Source: Bacteroidales bacterium
GTDB taxonomy: Bacteria > Bacteroidota > Bacteroidia > Bacteroidales > WCHB1-69
Assembly: GCA_017535665.1 (NCBI GenBank)
Contig: JAFXTS010000024.1
Location: 1-48,597 of the forward strand
Length of the DNA: 48,597 nt
Reading direction: 5' to 3'
The stretch's first letter is position 1; each line of letters begins with the position of its first letter. The position numbers were made by a program, and so were the translations under genes. Below are positions 10,993 through 20,200 of the stretch, piece by piece. Below the pieces are notes generated by a model, which had not been told where the DNA came from, ran no database searches, and saw only the letters and a list, made by a program, of their open reading frames with translations.

Positions 10993-13900
10993 TTAGCGTA
11001 CAACCGTTACAGTTCCAGTAAATTCTTTCGGGGTGGCATCCATGGTGCTGGTTTGGATGACGTACACGTAGCTGGCGCAGGGGACTGCTTTGCCGCGCTG
11101 GTCTCTACCGTCCCAACCCTGTGTCAGCGAGTTGGTCTTGAAGATCAGACGTCCGTTGCGGTCGAATACCATACATACATAGTTGCTCTCATCCACACCT
11201 TCGCCTTGCGGCAGCCAGACCTCGTTGATTCCGTCGCCATCGGGAGTGAAGGCGTTGGGCACGTAGAAATAGAATGGTTTTTGGATGGAGACCATGCGTG
11301 TTACAGAGTCCATACAGCCGAAGTCGGAAGTCACCCATTGGGTTACGGTGTAGATGCCGGAGTGGGTATAGGTATGAATCGGGTTCTGGTCAATGGAAGT
11401 GTTGGAGTTGGACCATTGGTCGCCGAAGTCGTAGAGCCAGTTGGCGGCACCTTCCGAGAAGTCAATAAACTGCACATCTGCTGTGCCGTCTTCAATGTAG
11501 GTCAGGAAACGTTCGGGTGCGAATGCTGCTTGTGGGATGGGGTGTACCACCACCTGGGTTTCTGCGCTTGACGAACAGCCCACCTCGTCGTAAACAGTCA
11601 GCGAGTAAGAGGTGGTGACCTGCGGATAGACGGTGATGGATTGTGTGGTAGCCCCGTTGCTCCAGCGGTATTGGGCGTAGTCGTCGGCGGTGATGACAAA
11701 GCGGCTGCCGGCGCAATCTTCGTTAGGATCGAGGGTGAAGGTCGGCGGGTCAATAGAGGCCACGGCATATACGGTTACGCTGTCTGAGCGGCTGCAGCCA
11801 TTTTCGTATGTCACGGTGACCGTGTAAGTCGTGATGACATCTTCCGGTACAAGGGTGAATCGCGGGACCGTGTCACCGGTGTTCCACCTATAGGAAATCG
11901 GAGTCTCGGTGAAAGCCTCGATGGTAACCTCTTCGTTAGGACAGAGGGTGTCCTTCGATGCCACTACTGTTAAGGTCGGCATGGAGTTGTTGACGGTCAC
12001 ATGGCAGCGGTTGACGATGTCGAAGTAGTCGCCGTTGCAGGCTGTATATTGCAGACGAGCGGTGTAGTCCGTGCTCTCTGTGGGAGTTACGGTCAGCAGG
12101 TCTCCGTGGCCGAGGACTATTCCGTTGGCGGAGGTGTCTTGTCCCTGGTACCAGGTGACGGTATAGCTGGGCTGACCGGTCGGCATGAAACGCCATGCCT
12201 CTTCGTGAGCGGTCCACGGACCGGTGTTTCTGCCGGGAGGCGTGATGCCTCGTGAGCAGTCGGCGTTCTGGAGCCCAATCACACCATTACCGTCGTTCCA
12301 AGAGGTGCAGGTCGGCGCATCTCGCAGATAAATATCAATAACATTAGTACCTTCATATAATACAATCATGGAGGTAAAGGTTCTGATCTCAGTGCAGGAG
12401 AAGAGCTTGATGTTGTTGAAACTTAACACGTAGCTTCTGCAAGGATATTCTCCTAAAACACCCTCAAAAATGCCGCCGTCGCCCGTGGATGCCACATAAT
12501 CGCTGGTGGAGGGGTAGATGTCGCGGTAGCAGGCGAAGATGGTGTTGGGGAAGAGGTTGGCATCCGGAATAGACTCGTCGTACGACCATGCACAGCTGTT
12601 GCCGGCCACGCTGGTGTTGAAGGTGGCCACGGAGTTGGCGCCTGCCACAATCTGAGTGTAGGTATTACCATAATAACAGAAGGTAAAAGGCAGGTTTACC
12701 ACGCTGCTCCATGTGTCGTCGGTAGCGTTGGCAAAAATTCGTGTGCCATCCGTGTAGCCGTAAGGCGGGTTGTAGGGGATGGAGAATACAAAGTAGTCGT
12801 CGGCCTCCACGGCAGTAGCCATGACGTTGGCGCTGAGGGTGACCTCTGGCTGCGATGAACAGTCAATGTTGATATCTACATTGTTGGTTCCGAGCTCAGC
12901 GGGTGAGACACTCGGACAGCCTTCAGCGGCGCAGTCCATCACGGCCACGGTCACGCTGGCGATGAGTTCGCAGCAGGAGGGGTCGGTGGGCGTCGCCGTC
13001 ACGGTATAGCTGGTGGTGATGGTCGGTTGGTCGTTGATGGTAGTGCCGGTGGCTCCATTGCTCCATGCGTAGGTGTAGCTGCTGCAGGAACCTTCCACCT
13101 GCAAGTTGGCGGTGATGGTGACGGGCTCGGTGCTGCCGGCGCAGAAACCGGCGGGCGTGGCCTGCACGTTAAGGCGGGTACCCGACACTTCAGCGGTCAC
13201 ACGCACGGTCTTGGCGCAGCCCTCTCCGTCTGTCACACGCACGCGATAGACGGTCGTTTCTTCAGGAGTGGCGGTCACAGTGGGACCGTTGGTGGTGTTG
13301 AGCGAGCCTGCGGGCGACCATGTGAAGGTGTAGCCGCCGCCGCTGCCGCCCGTGGCAGATGCCGTGAAGTCAACACTTTCGCCTTGACACAGGATGACAC
13401 TGGCGGGGGTTACCGTCACTACAGGCTGGTCGCACGGGATACAGGCCTGGATGCAGACATTATCAACGGCTGCAGGACTGTAGTTCTGGACAGAACCGTC
13501 GTTATGCCACATGAAATAAAGCAGCATGTATTGTCCGGAATAGGTTTCGTGATCGAGGATGATCTCGGTATGGTGCCATTGGTCGTTGTAGTTGCCATAG
13601 GTGTTGAAGTAGCTCTGATACGTCGCAGAGGTGGCATCCATATTGAGAAGACGGGTGGAGCCGGCGGGCTGAGTGGTGCTACCCGCTGTTACAGTAGCCT
13701 CTTCTCCGATGAAAATCGACATGTAGTCAAGGGAGCTTTCTCCGCCGCATTTCCAGTCGAAGCTCAGTACGAAGTCCTCTTCGCATTCGGGGAATTCAAT
13801 CTCTTTGTAAGCCCAGACCGTGGTTGCCGTATTGGTGTAGCTGTTGGGCGGGGTAGCTGCTGTGGGTGAGTTGGACACATACAGGGCGTACTGTCCGCCG

Positions 13901-15729
13901 TTGTTGGTGCCTGTACCAGTGACCCACTGGTTGGTCTGGGTGCCGTTCACAAGTGTCCATTCGGCGCGGCCTGTCGGGGTCTCAAAGTCGTTGCAGTCCT
14001 GGTTGCAGTCACCCACCTCAACGGTATGGGTGGCGGTCAGGGTGCAGCAGTCGCCGCCGACGGGGGTGGCGGTCACGGTATAGGTGGTGTTCTGTTGGGG
14101 AACGTCAGTGGATACAGCCCCGCTTGGACCGTTGCTCCATGCGTAGGTGTAGTTGCTGCAGCTGCCGCTCACATTCAGTACAGCGTTGAGGGTGACGGGG
14201 TCGGTGCCGCGGCAATAGACAGCCGGCGACTGGGTGATTTCAAGCGTGGTGCCGGAAATCTCCACGGGGATGCGCACTGTCTTGGCGCAGTCCTCGCTGT
14301 CGGTAACGCGCAGCGAGTAGGTGGTGGTGGCCATCGGCGTGGCGGTGGTAGTGGCCGTGTTGGTGGAGCTGAGGCCCGTGGCCGGTGTCCACTCGTAGGT
14401 GTAGCCGTGACCGCTGCCTCCTGTAACGGTGGCATGGAAGGTGACGCTCTCACCCTGGCACAGCAACGCAGACTCTGGGGTGACATTCACCACCGGCTGG
14501 TTGCAGGGCTCGCAGGATTGGATGCAGACGTTGTCAACTCCCGCTGGCGGCATGGTCTGTACCGAACCGTCGTTGTGCCACATGAAGTAGAGACGCTTGA
14601 TCTGTCCTGAGTAGGTGGCGCTGGGGAGGGTGGTCTCGAAATGCTGCCATGTGCTGGCCAAATTGAATTTGACCGATGAGGTGGTCGGGTTGTTCAGCTG
14701 GGTTGCACCAGTAGGTGCGGTGGATGAGGCAGCTGTGACGTTGGCGGGAGCGCCGATATAGACGTACATGTAGTCGCAGCAGCTTTCGCCGTAGGCGATC
14801 CAGTCGAAGGCCAGAACGAAATCATCATCGCATTCCGGAAATTCTATGTCTTTGTATGCCCAAACGTAGGTGCTGGTGTTGGTATAAGAGTGGGCTGGAG
14901 TGGCAGAAGTGGGGGCGTTGGTGACGTAAAGTGAGTACTGCCCGCCGTTGTTCACCCCAGTGTTCATCACCCACTGGTTGGCTTCGCTGCCGTTCACGAG
15001 CGTCCACTCGGCGCGGTCGGCGGTGGTCTCGAAACCGTTGCAGTTGTTCACACAGTTGGTGGGGTTGATGGTGAAGGAGGCGGTTGTGTTGCAGCAACCT
15101 TCTGATGAGATAGTACAGGTATAGGTGGTCTGTGTGGTGGGCGACACGGTGATGGTCTGTCCGGTGGCGCCGTTGCTCCAGTTGTAGGTGTAGTTGGAGC
15201 AGGCATCACAGGAAATGATGGCCTGCCATCCGTCGTAGCACACACTGCCGTCGGAGGTGAACTTCACGGTAAGGCTGTTGCCCGTGGAGGTGTATGTCAC
15301 GTTGCCGTTCACCGTGCTCAGCAGGCCGTAGTGCAACTGTGTGCCAGCAGTGCCGACACCGTCATAGACGTAGATGTAGTCGCAGCATGTTTCGCCGTTG
15401 GCCGACAGGAAGGTGATGGTGACCGGTGAGCCGTTGTTAGAGGTGAAAGTGTGGATGTAACTCTCACTGGTTCCGTAGTTTCCGCTCGGACCGCCCGAAT
15501 CATAGAAGCAGATGGGACTGCCGCAGGTGACGGTGGTAGTAGTATTGGTGATGTTGACAGACGTGGAGCAGTTGCCTGGGTCTGGCGGTGATACCATGGC
15601 AGTCAGTGTGACCTGATCTCCAGTACAGACGATTCCGGTCGGACCGGAGATGCTTGCAGAACATTGTCCATAAACGCTTCCCATATAGGAGGTCAAAATG
15701 ATGAGGAGGGCGAAAAGTGTCTTTCTCAT
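10993..15729 (-). CDS. Giant T9SS-exported surface protein with CUB-like, Ig/PKD-like and CHU_C domains
   Basis: 1578 residues. A signal peptide covers about residues 1-21 (MRKTLFALLIILTSYMGSVYG). A CUB-like segment follows at about 69-174 (CCDYIYVYDG, NSLTVKFTSDGS). Two homologous units of about 345 residues come next (from about 230 and 575). Each starts with a jelly-roll or MAM-like part containing RAEWTLVNG and NNGGQYSLYV or NNGGQYALYV, and continues with Ig-like modules rich in T, S and C. After about 935 there is a beta-rich, nidogen-like region, then two cysteine-rich Ig modules and a PKD domain (YDFGDQWSNSNTS). The final ~90 residues, from FYVPNAFTPDGDGINEVW, are the gliding-motility-associated C-terminal domain used as a type B T9SS signal. 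This suggests an adhesin or matrix protein; no enzyme motif is seen. Confidence 0.9.
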   Translation of the reverse strand: MRKTLFALLIILTSYMGSVYGQCSASISGPTGIVCTGDQVTLTAMVSPPDPGNCSTSVNITNTTTTVTCGSPICFYDSGGPSGNYGTSESYIHTFTSNNGSPVTITFLSANGETCCDYIYVYDGVGTAGTQLHYGLLSTVNGNVTYTSTGNSLTVKFTSDGSVCYDGWQAIISCDACSNYTYNWSNGATGQTITVSPTTQTTYTCTISSEGCCNTTASFTINPTNCVNNCNGFETTADRAEWTLVNGSEANQWVMNTGVNNGGQYSLYVTNAPTSATPAHSYTNTSTYVWAYKDIEFPECDDDFVLAFDWIAYGESCCDYMYVYIGAPANVTAASSTAPTGATQLNNPTTSSVKFNLASTWQHFETTLPSATYSGQIKRLYFMWHNDGSVQTMPPAGVDNVCIQSCEPCNQPVVNVTPESALLCQGESVTFHATVTGGSGHGYTYEWTPATGLSSTNTATTTATPMATTTYSLRVTDSEDCAKTVRIPVEISGTTLEITQSPAVYCRGTDPVTLNAVLNVSGSCSNYTYAWSNGPSGAVSTDVPQQNTTYTVTATPVGGDCCTLTATHTVEVGDCNQDCNDFETPTGRAEWTLVNGTQTNQWVTGTGTNNGGQYALYVSNSPTAATPPNSYTNTATTVWAYKEIEFPECEEDFVLSFDWKCGGESSLDYMSIFIGEEATVTAGSTTQPAGSTRLLNMDATSATYQSYFNTYGNYNDQWHHTEIILDHETYSGQYMLLYFMWHNDGSVQNYSPAAVDNVCIQACIPCDQPVVTVTPASVILCQGESVDFTASATGGSGGGYTFTWSPAGSLNTTNGPTVTATPEETTVYRVRVTDGEGCAKTVRVTAEVSGTRLNVQATPAGFCAGSTEPVTITANLQVEGSCSSYTYAWSNGATGTTINDQPTITTSYTVTATPTDPSCCELIASVTVAVMDCAAEGCPSVSPAELGTNNVDINIDCSSQPEVTLSANVMATAVEADDYFVFSIPYNPPYGYTDGTRIFANATDDTWSSVVNLPFTFCYYGNTYTQIVAGANSVATFNTSVAGNSCAWSYDESIPDANLFPNTIFACYRDIYPSTSDYVASTGDGGIFEGVLGEYPCRSYVLSFNNIKLFSCTEIRTFTSMIVLYEGTNVIDIYLRDAPTCTSWNDGNGVIGLQNADCSRGITPPGRNTGPWTAHEEAWRFMPTGQPSYTVTWYQGQDTSANGIVLGHGDLLTVTPTESTDYTARLQYTACNGDYFDIVNRCHVTVNNSMPTLTVVASKDTLCPNEEVTIEAFTETPISYRWNTGDTVPRFTLVPEDVITTYTVTVTYENGCSRSDSVTVYAVASIDPPTFTLDPNEDCAGSRFVITADDYAQYRWSNGATTQSITVYPQVTTSYSLTVYDEVGCSSSAETQVVVHPIPQAAFAPERFLTYIEDGTADVQFIDFSEGAANWLYDFGDQWSNSNTSIDQNPIHTYTHSGIYTVTQWVTSDFGCMDSVTRMVSIQKPFYFYVPNAFTPDGDGINEVWLPQGEGVDESNYVCMVFDRNGRLIFKTNSLTQGWDGRDQRGKAVPCASYVYVIQTSTMDATPKEFTGTVTVVR
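12975..14007 (-). repeat. Second copy of a ~345-residue tandem duplication in the CHU_C protein
   Basis: Encodes the unit starting CNDFETPTGRAEW and ending near the cysteine pair of SCCELIASVTV. It aligns along its whole length with the unit encoded at 14010-15042. Boundaries are approximate. Confidence 0.75.
14010..15042 (-). repeat. First copy of a ~345-residue tandem duplication in the CHU_C protein
   Basis: Encodes the unit starting CNGFETTADRAEW. Shared landmarks with the second copy are IEFPEC, YFMWHNDGSVQ, VDNVCIQ, LCQGESV, CAKTVR and SYTYAWSNG or NYTYAWSNG. Confidence 0.75.
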
Positions 15730-15830
15730 TAGATATTGGTTATTTTATTGATTATCAAATTTTTATAAATAATTTTTTAATGATAATATTTCAACAAACT
15801 ACAAAAATTCTATATTAAATATTATCGCTG

Positions 15831-15838
15831 CAAAATTA
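15831..15838 (-). promoter_or_regulatory. Promoter -7 box for the CHU_C protein gene
   Basis: Minus strand reads TAATTTTG followed by CAGCG, matching TAnnTTTG, about 100 bases upstream of the ATG within the 213-bp AT-rich divergent spacer. Confidence 0.65.
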
Positions 15839-15917
15839 CTACTTATTTTTTATTTAGAACTCGCTATTCCTTACAAAATCGCTGAAAAAATGTTGCCTTT
15901 ATTCTAAAAAAATCGTG

Positions 15918-15925
15918 TATTTTTG
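15918..15925 (+). promoter_or_regulatory. Promoter -7 box for the GT4-like glycosyltransferase gene
   Basis: TATTTTTG followed by CACAC matches TAnnTTTG and ends 17 bases before the ATG, implying a very short leader. A TTG at 15893-15895 could serve as the -33 element, with a slightly long spacing. Confidence 0.7.
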
Positions 15926-15942
15926 CACACTCATTTCTTAAG

Positions 15943-17106
15943 ATGAAAGTTTTAGTCGTTTTACCCCGTTTCCCATACCCTCTCGAGAAGGGCGACAAGC
16001 TCCGCGCATACCATCAGCTGCGGGTGCTCTCGCGCTATCATGAGCTTTATGTGGTAACGCTTTGCGAGCATTGGCCATCAGAGGAGTCGATGGCAAAAAT
16101 CCGTCCCTTCTGCCAAGAACTGCATGTGGTGAAACTGACTTGGACAAGCCGACTTTGGCACTCCGCTGGTGCACTTTTTAAGGGACTTCCCTTCCAATGT
16201 GGTTACTTTTACAATCGCAAGGCGCAGCGTATCATCAATGAACTGGTTGCCCGTGTGAATCCCGACCGCATCTTCTGCCAACTGATTCGCGTGGCCGAAT
16301 ATGTGAAGCATTTTAATATTCGTAAAATTCTTGATTATCAAGATGTTCTGTCTAAAGGAATGCAGCGCCGAGCCCTAAGTGCTCCCTTCTGGAAACGATG
16401 GTTTTTCAAGGCAGAATTTCGTCGTCTTTGTCGCTATGAGGCGGAGGTTTTTTCGCTTTTTGATGAAAAAGTCATCATCACCGAGGTGGACCGCGACCTC
16501 ATCCCGCACGAACAGAGCCGCCAGATTCATGTGGTGGCCAACGGTGTGGATTTCGACTATTACCAGCATCGCGATTGCGAGAAGAATTACGACCTGATTT
16601 TTGCCGGCAACATGAGCTATGCGCCCAATGTGGAAGCCGCTAACTATCTGGTACGTGAGGTGATGCCGCTGCTTTGGCAGGAGTTCCCCGACCTCACCGT
16701 CGCCCTCTGCGGTGCTTCGCCCGTCCCCGCCGTCCGCGCCCTCCAGAGCCGCCGCGTTATCGTGACCGGCTGGGTGGACAGCATGGCCGACTATTATGCG
16801 CAGTCGCGGGTGTTCATCGCTCCCATGCACCTCGGTACTGGTCTGCAAAACAAACTGTTAGAGGCTATGTCGATGAAACTGCCCTGCGTCACTTCCACCC
16901 TCGCGGGCAAACCCCTCAAGGGTGTAGAAAACGGTAAGGAAATTCTCATCTGCAACACCACTACAGGCTTCGCCGATGCCGTGAAAGCCCTGCTCGAAAA
17001 TGACGAAATGTACAACACCATCGCCGAAAATGGCTACCAGTTTGTGAAATCCAACTACAACTGGGAACGCGTCAACGAGCACCTCGCCCAAATCATCGCC
17101 CGCTAA
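15943..17106 (+). CDS. Glycosyltransferase of the GT4 (group 1) fold
   Basis: 387 residues with a GT-B layout. The N-terminal half starts MKVLVVLPRFPYPLEKGDKLRAYH, the usual acceptor-side Rossmann strand with a glycine-containing loop. The C-terminal half has VVANGVDFDYY, FAGNMSYAPNVEAANYL, VIVTGWVDSMADYYAQSRVFIAP and GTGLQNKLLEAMSMKLPCVTS, where the E of KLLEAM is the conserved donor-binding glutamate. It probably adds a sugar from a nucleotide donor during synthesis of a surface glycan or glycoprotein glycan. The substrate cannot be told from sequence. It stands alone between its own promoter and that of the glycogen gene, so it is not clearly part of a glycan cluster. Confidence 0.88.
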   Translation: MKVLVVLPRFPYPLEKGDKLRAYHQLRVLSRYHELYVVTLCEHWPSEESMAKIRPFCQELHVVKLTWTSRLWHSAGALFKGLPFQCGYFYNRKAQRIINELVARVNPDRIFCQLIRVAEYVKHFNIRKILDYQDVLSKGMQRRALSAPFWKRWFFKAEFRRLCRYEAEVFSLFDEKVIITEVDRDLIPHEQSRQIHVVANGVDFDYYQHRDCEKNYDLIFAGNMSYAPNVEAANYLVREVMPLLWQEFPDLTVALCGASPVPAVRALQSRRVIVTGWVDSMADYYAQSRVFIAPMHLGTGLQNKLLEAMSMKLPCVTSTLAGKPLKGVENGKEILICNTTTGFADAVKALLENDEMYNTIAENGYQFVKSNYNWERVNEHLAQIIAR

Positions 17107-17109
17107 TCC

Positions 17110-17178
17110 CCCTCATCTCCCAATCCTCAAATCTTTCAAATCTTCAAATCTCCCAATCCTCAGTTTTCAAATTTTTCG
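17110..17178. repeat. T/C-rich imperfect short-unit repeat tract (copy d)
   Basis: The longest such tract, about 69 bases, with units CTCCCAATC, CTCAAATC, TTTCAAATC, TTCAAATC, and ending in TCAGTTTTCAAATTTTTC. It fills the spacer between the glycosyltransferase stop and the -7 box of the glycogen gene. Confidence 0.6.
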
Positions 17179-17186
17179 TAAATTTG
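17179..17186 (+). promoter_or_regulatory. Promoter -7 box for the glycogen synthase/phosphorylase gene
   Basis: TAAATTTG followed by CC matches TAnnTTTG, 18 bases before ATG 17205. The TTG inside this box is in frame with the gene and could be mistaken for its start. Confidence 0.65.
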
Positions 17187-17204
17187 CCGCTTCATTTTAC
17201 ATCT

Positions 17205-20200
17205 ATGAAAAAGGCCGATTACGTATTTGAAACCAGCTGGGAAATTTGTAACAAAGTAGGTGGTATATACACAGTTCTGTCCACCAAGGCACTCACCGCC
17301 GTCAACCATTTTCACAACAATTATATTTGCATTGGACCCGACATTTCGCACGAGTCGGGTGGCAACTGCGATTTTGAGGAGTCGCCGGATCTGTACCGCT
17401 CCTGGCGCGAGGCGGCCGTCCGTTCCGGACTGCGCATCCGCGTGGGACGCTGGCGTGTGGCGGGCAGTCCCATTGTTGTGCTGGTGGACTTTACGCCTTT
17501 CTTCGAAAAGAAAAATGAGATTCTCACCGACTTCTGGCTCAACTACAAACTGGATTCTATCAGCGGGCAGTGGGACTATGTAGAGCCGCTGCTGTTCGGC
17601 TATGCCGCCGGCAAGGTGATTGAGAGTTTCTACCAGTACCATTGCTCCGCCATGGACCATATTGTGGCTCACTTCCATGAGTGGATGACGGGTGGCGGCA
17701 TCTTGTACCTCAAGTCCGCCTGTCCGCAGGTGGCCACCGTGTTCACCACGCACGCCACTGTGTTGGGCCGCTGCATCGCGGGCAACGGTCTGCCGCTCTA
17801 CGGCGACCTCCAGCAGTACGACCCGCAGGGCACCGCCAACCGCTTCGGGGTGCAGTCGAAATTCTCGTTGGAGTCGCTGTCGGCCAGCCATGCCGATGCC
17901 TACAGCACCGTGAGCGAGATCACCGACCAGGAGTGCGCCGCCTTCTTTGAGAAGTCCGCCGATGTCATCACCATCAATGGTTTCGAGAACGACTTTGTGC
18001 CGAAAGGGGAGGAGTACGTTCAGAAACGTGCCGCCGCCCGCGCCAAACTGCTGCAGGTGGCCTCCTGCCTGCTTCAACAACCCATCAGCAACGATGCGCT
18101 GCTGCTGCTCAACAGCGGTCGCTATGAGTTTCATAACAAAGGTATCGACCTGTTTGTCAAGACGATGGCGGAGCTGGAACAACAGCATCCGCAGCGCGAA
18201 ATCGTCGCCTTCATCATGGTGCCCGCCGGCACCAGCGGCCTCCGCACCGAACTCATCAAACGCATGGAAGAGCATACTTCCATCGACGACGACAGTCATG
18301 CCGCCCTGCGCGACTACTCCACCCATCCGCTTCACGATCCCTATAACGACCCGATTATCAAAGAATTGAACCGGCTGAATGTGGACAACGCCCCTGCCTC
18401 CAAGGTGAAGGTGATTTTCGTGCCGGTATATCTCGATGGCCGCGACGGCGTGTTCAACCTTTCGTATTACGACACGCTCATCGGCTTCGACATGACGCTG
18501 TTTCCGTCGTACTACGAGCCGTGGGGATATACCCCGTTGGAAAGCGTGGCGTTCGGCATCCCCACGGTCACTACCTCGTTGGCCGGTTTCGGGGCGTGGG
18601 TGAAGACTAATTTCGCTCAGCAACAAGGGGTTACAGTATGTCATCGCACCGATGCCAACGAAGAGGAGGTGTGCCGCCAGATGGTGGATGCCGTCCTGCA
18701 TTTCTCCATTCTCGATGCCAAAGCGAAAGAGCAGGCTTCGGCCGATGCCCGTTCCATCGCCGCTAAGGCTTTGTGGAGCAATTTATATGAAAATTATGAA
18801 AATGTTTATGGTAAAGCATTGGAAAAGAGTGCTTTAAGATTTGAATTATATAAAGATAAAATGTCACATTTTGCCATCAATACCGAGCCCGAACAGAACG
18901 AACAGCCCAATTGGAAGCGTGTCACTATCAAATCCAACCTTCCCGATAATTTGGTGAAGCTGGAGGCTTTGGCCAACAATTTGTGGTGGAGCTGGAATTA
19001 TGAGGCTCGTGAATTGTTCGAGGAGATTGCCGGTCCCGAATGCTGGGCCGAGTACAACCAGAATCCCGTTCACATGTTGCAGATGCTGCCGTTGGATGTG
19101 CTGCAAAAGTTCAGCCGCAATGCGCAGTTTGTACAGAAATTGGATAGGGTTTATGCTGATTTTCAGAATTATATGAACGAACCCCGTACAAGGTCTGAAA
19201 AGAAAGTGGCCTATTTCAGTATGGAGTTCGGCATCAGCAACGAGTTGAAGATTTATTCAGGTGGTTTGGGTATGCTGGCCGGTGATTACCTTAAGGAGGC
19301 CAGCGACTGCAATGTGAACATGGTGGCGGTGGGCTTGTTGTACCGCTGCGGTTATTTTGTGCAGCAGATTTCGCCGAACGGCGAGCAGATCAACCTCTAC
19401 CCGCAGCAGAGTTTCTCCAAGCTGCCCATCCATCCTGTGCGCGATGCCGAGGGCAACTGGGTGACCGTAACGATGGCGCTGCCCGGCCGTCAGCTCTATG
19501 CCAGAATCTGGCGTGTTGATGTGGGAAGAATCAAGTTATATCTTCTTGATACAGATTTAGATAAAAATAATCCTGATGACCGTAAGATTACCGCCAACCT
19601 TTATGGCGGCGATTGGGAAAACCGTCTCAAACAGGAGTTCCTGTTAGGTATCGGCGGTGTGCGGCTGCTGGATGCGGTAGGGGAGAAGCCCGAGCTTTTC
19701 CACCTCAACGAGGGACATGCCTCCTTCCTTTCGCTGGAGCGCACCCGTATGCTGATGGAGCGCGAACATCTGTCGTTCCCCGAGGCCATGGAGCTGGTGA
19801 AAGCCTCCTCGCTGTTCACCACCCACACGCCCGTTCCCGCCGGCCACGATGCCTTCAGCGAGGATATGATGCGCGTTTATTTCTCGCGCTTCCCCGACCA
19901 GTTCAACATCAGCTGGCAGCAGTTCATGGGACTGGGTCGCAAGCGCGCCTCCAATGCCGAGGAGAAGTTCTCGATGAGCATCCTCGCCTGCCGTTTCTGT
20001 CAGGAGGTCAATGGCGTGAGCTGCATTCACGGCCGCGTCACCCGCGACATGTTTGAGTACCTGTACGATGGCCGTTTCTCCGACGAGCTGCATATCGGCT
20101 ATGTCACCAACGGTGTGCATTATCCCACCTGGGCGCACAAGCGTTGGCAGCAGTTCCACCAGCAGTTGCTGGCCAAGGATTTCAAGAAAGACATCTCCAA

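Noticed and set aside
13027..13869. 280-codon plus-strand open frame inside the CHU_C protein gene
   Set aside because: Antisense to the repetitive T/S-rich surface protein. Its G/A/V-rich translation reflects the repeat composition.
17160..18701. 513-codon minus-strand open frame across the glycogen synthase half
   Set aside because: Antisense to a strongly conserved GT3 domain, with biased composition and no recognisable domain. It runs through the promoter region of the real gene.
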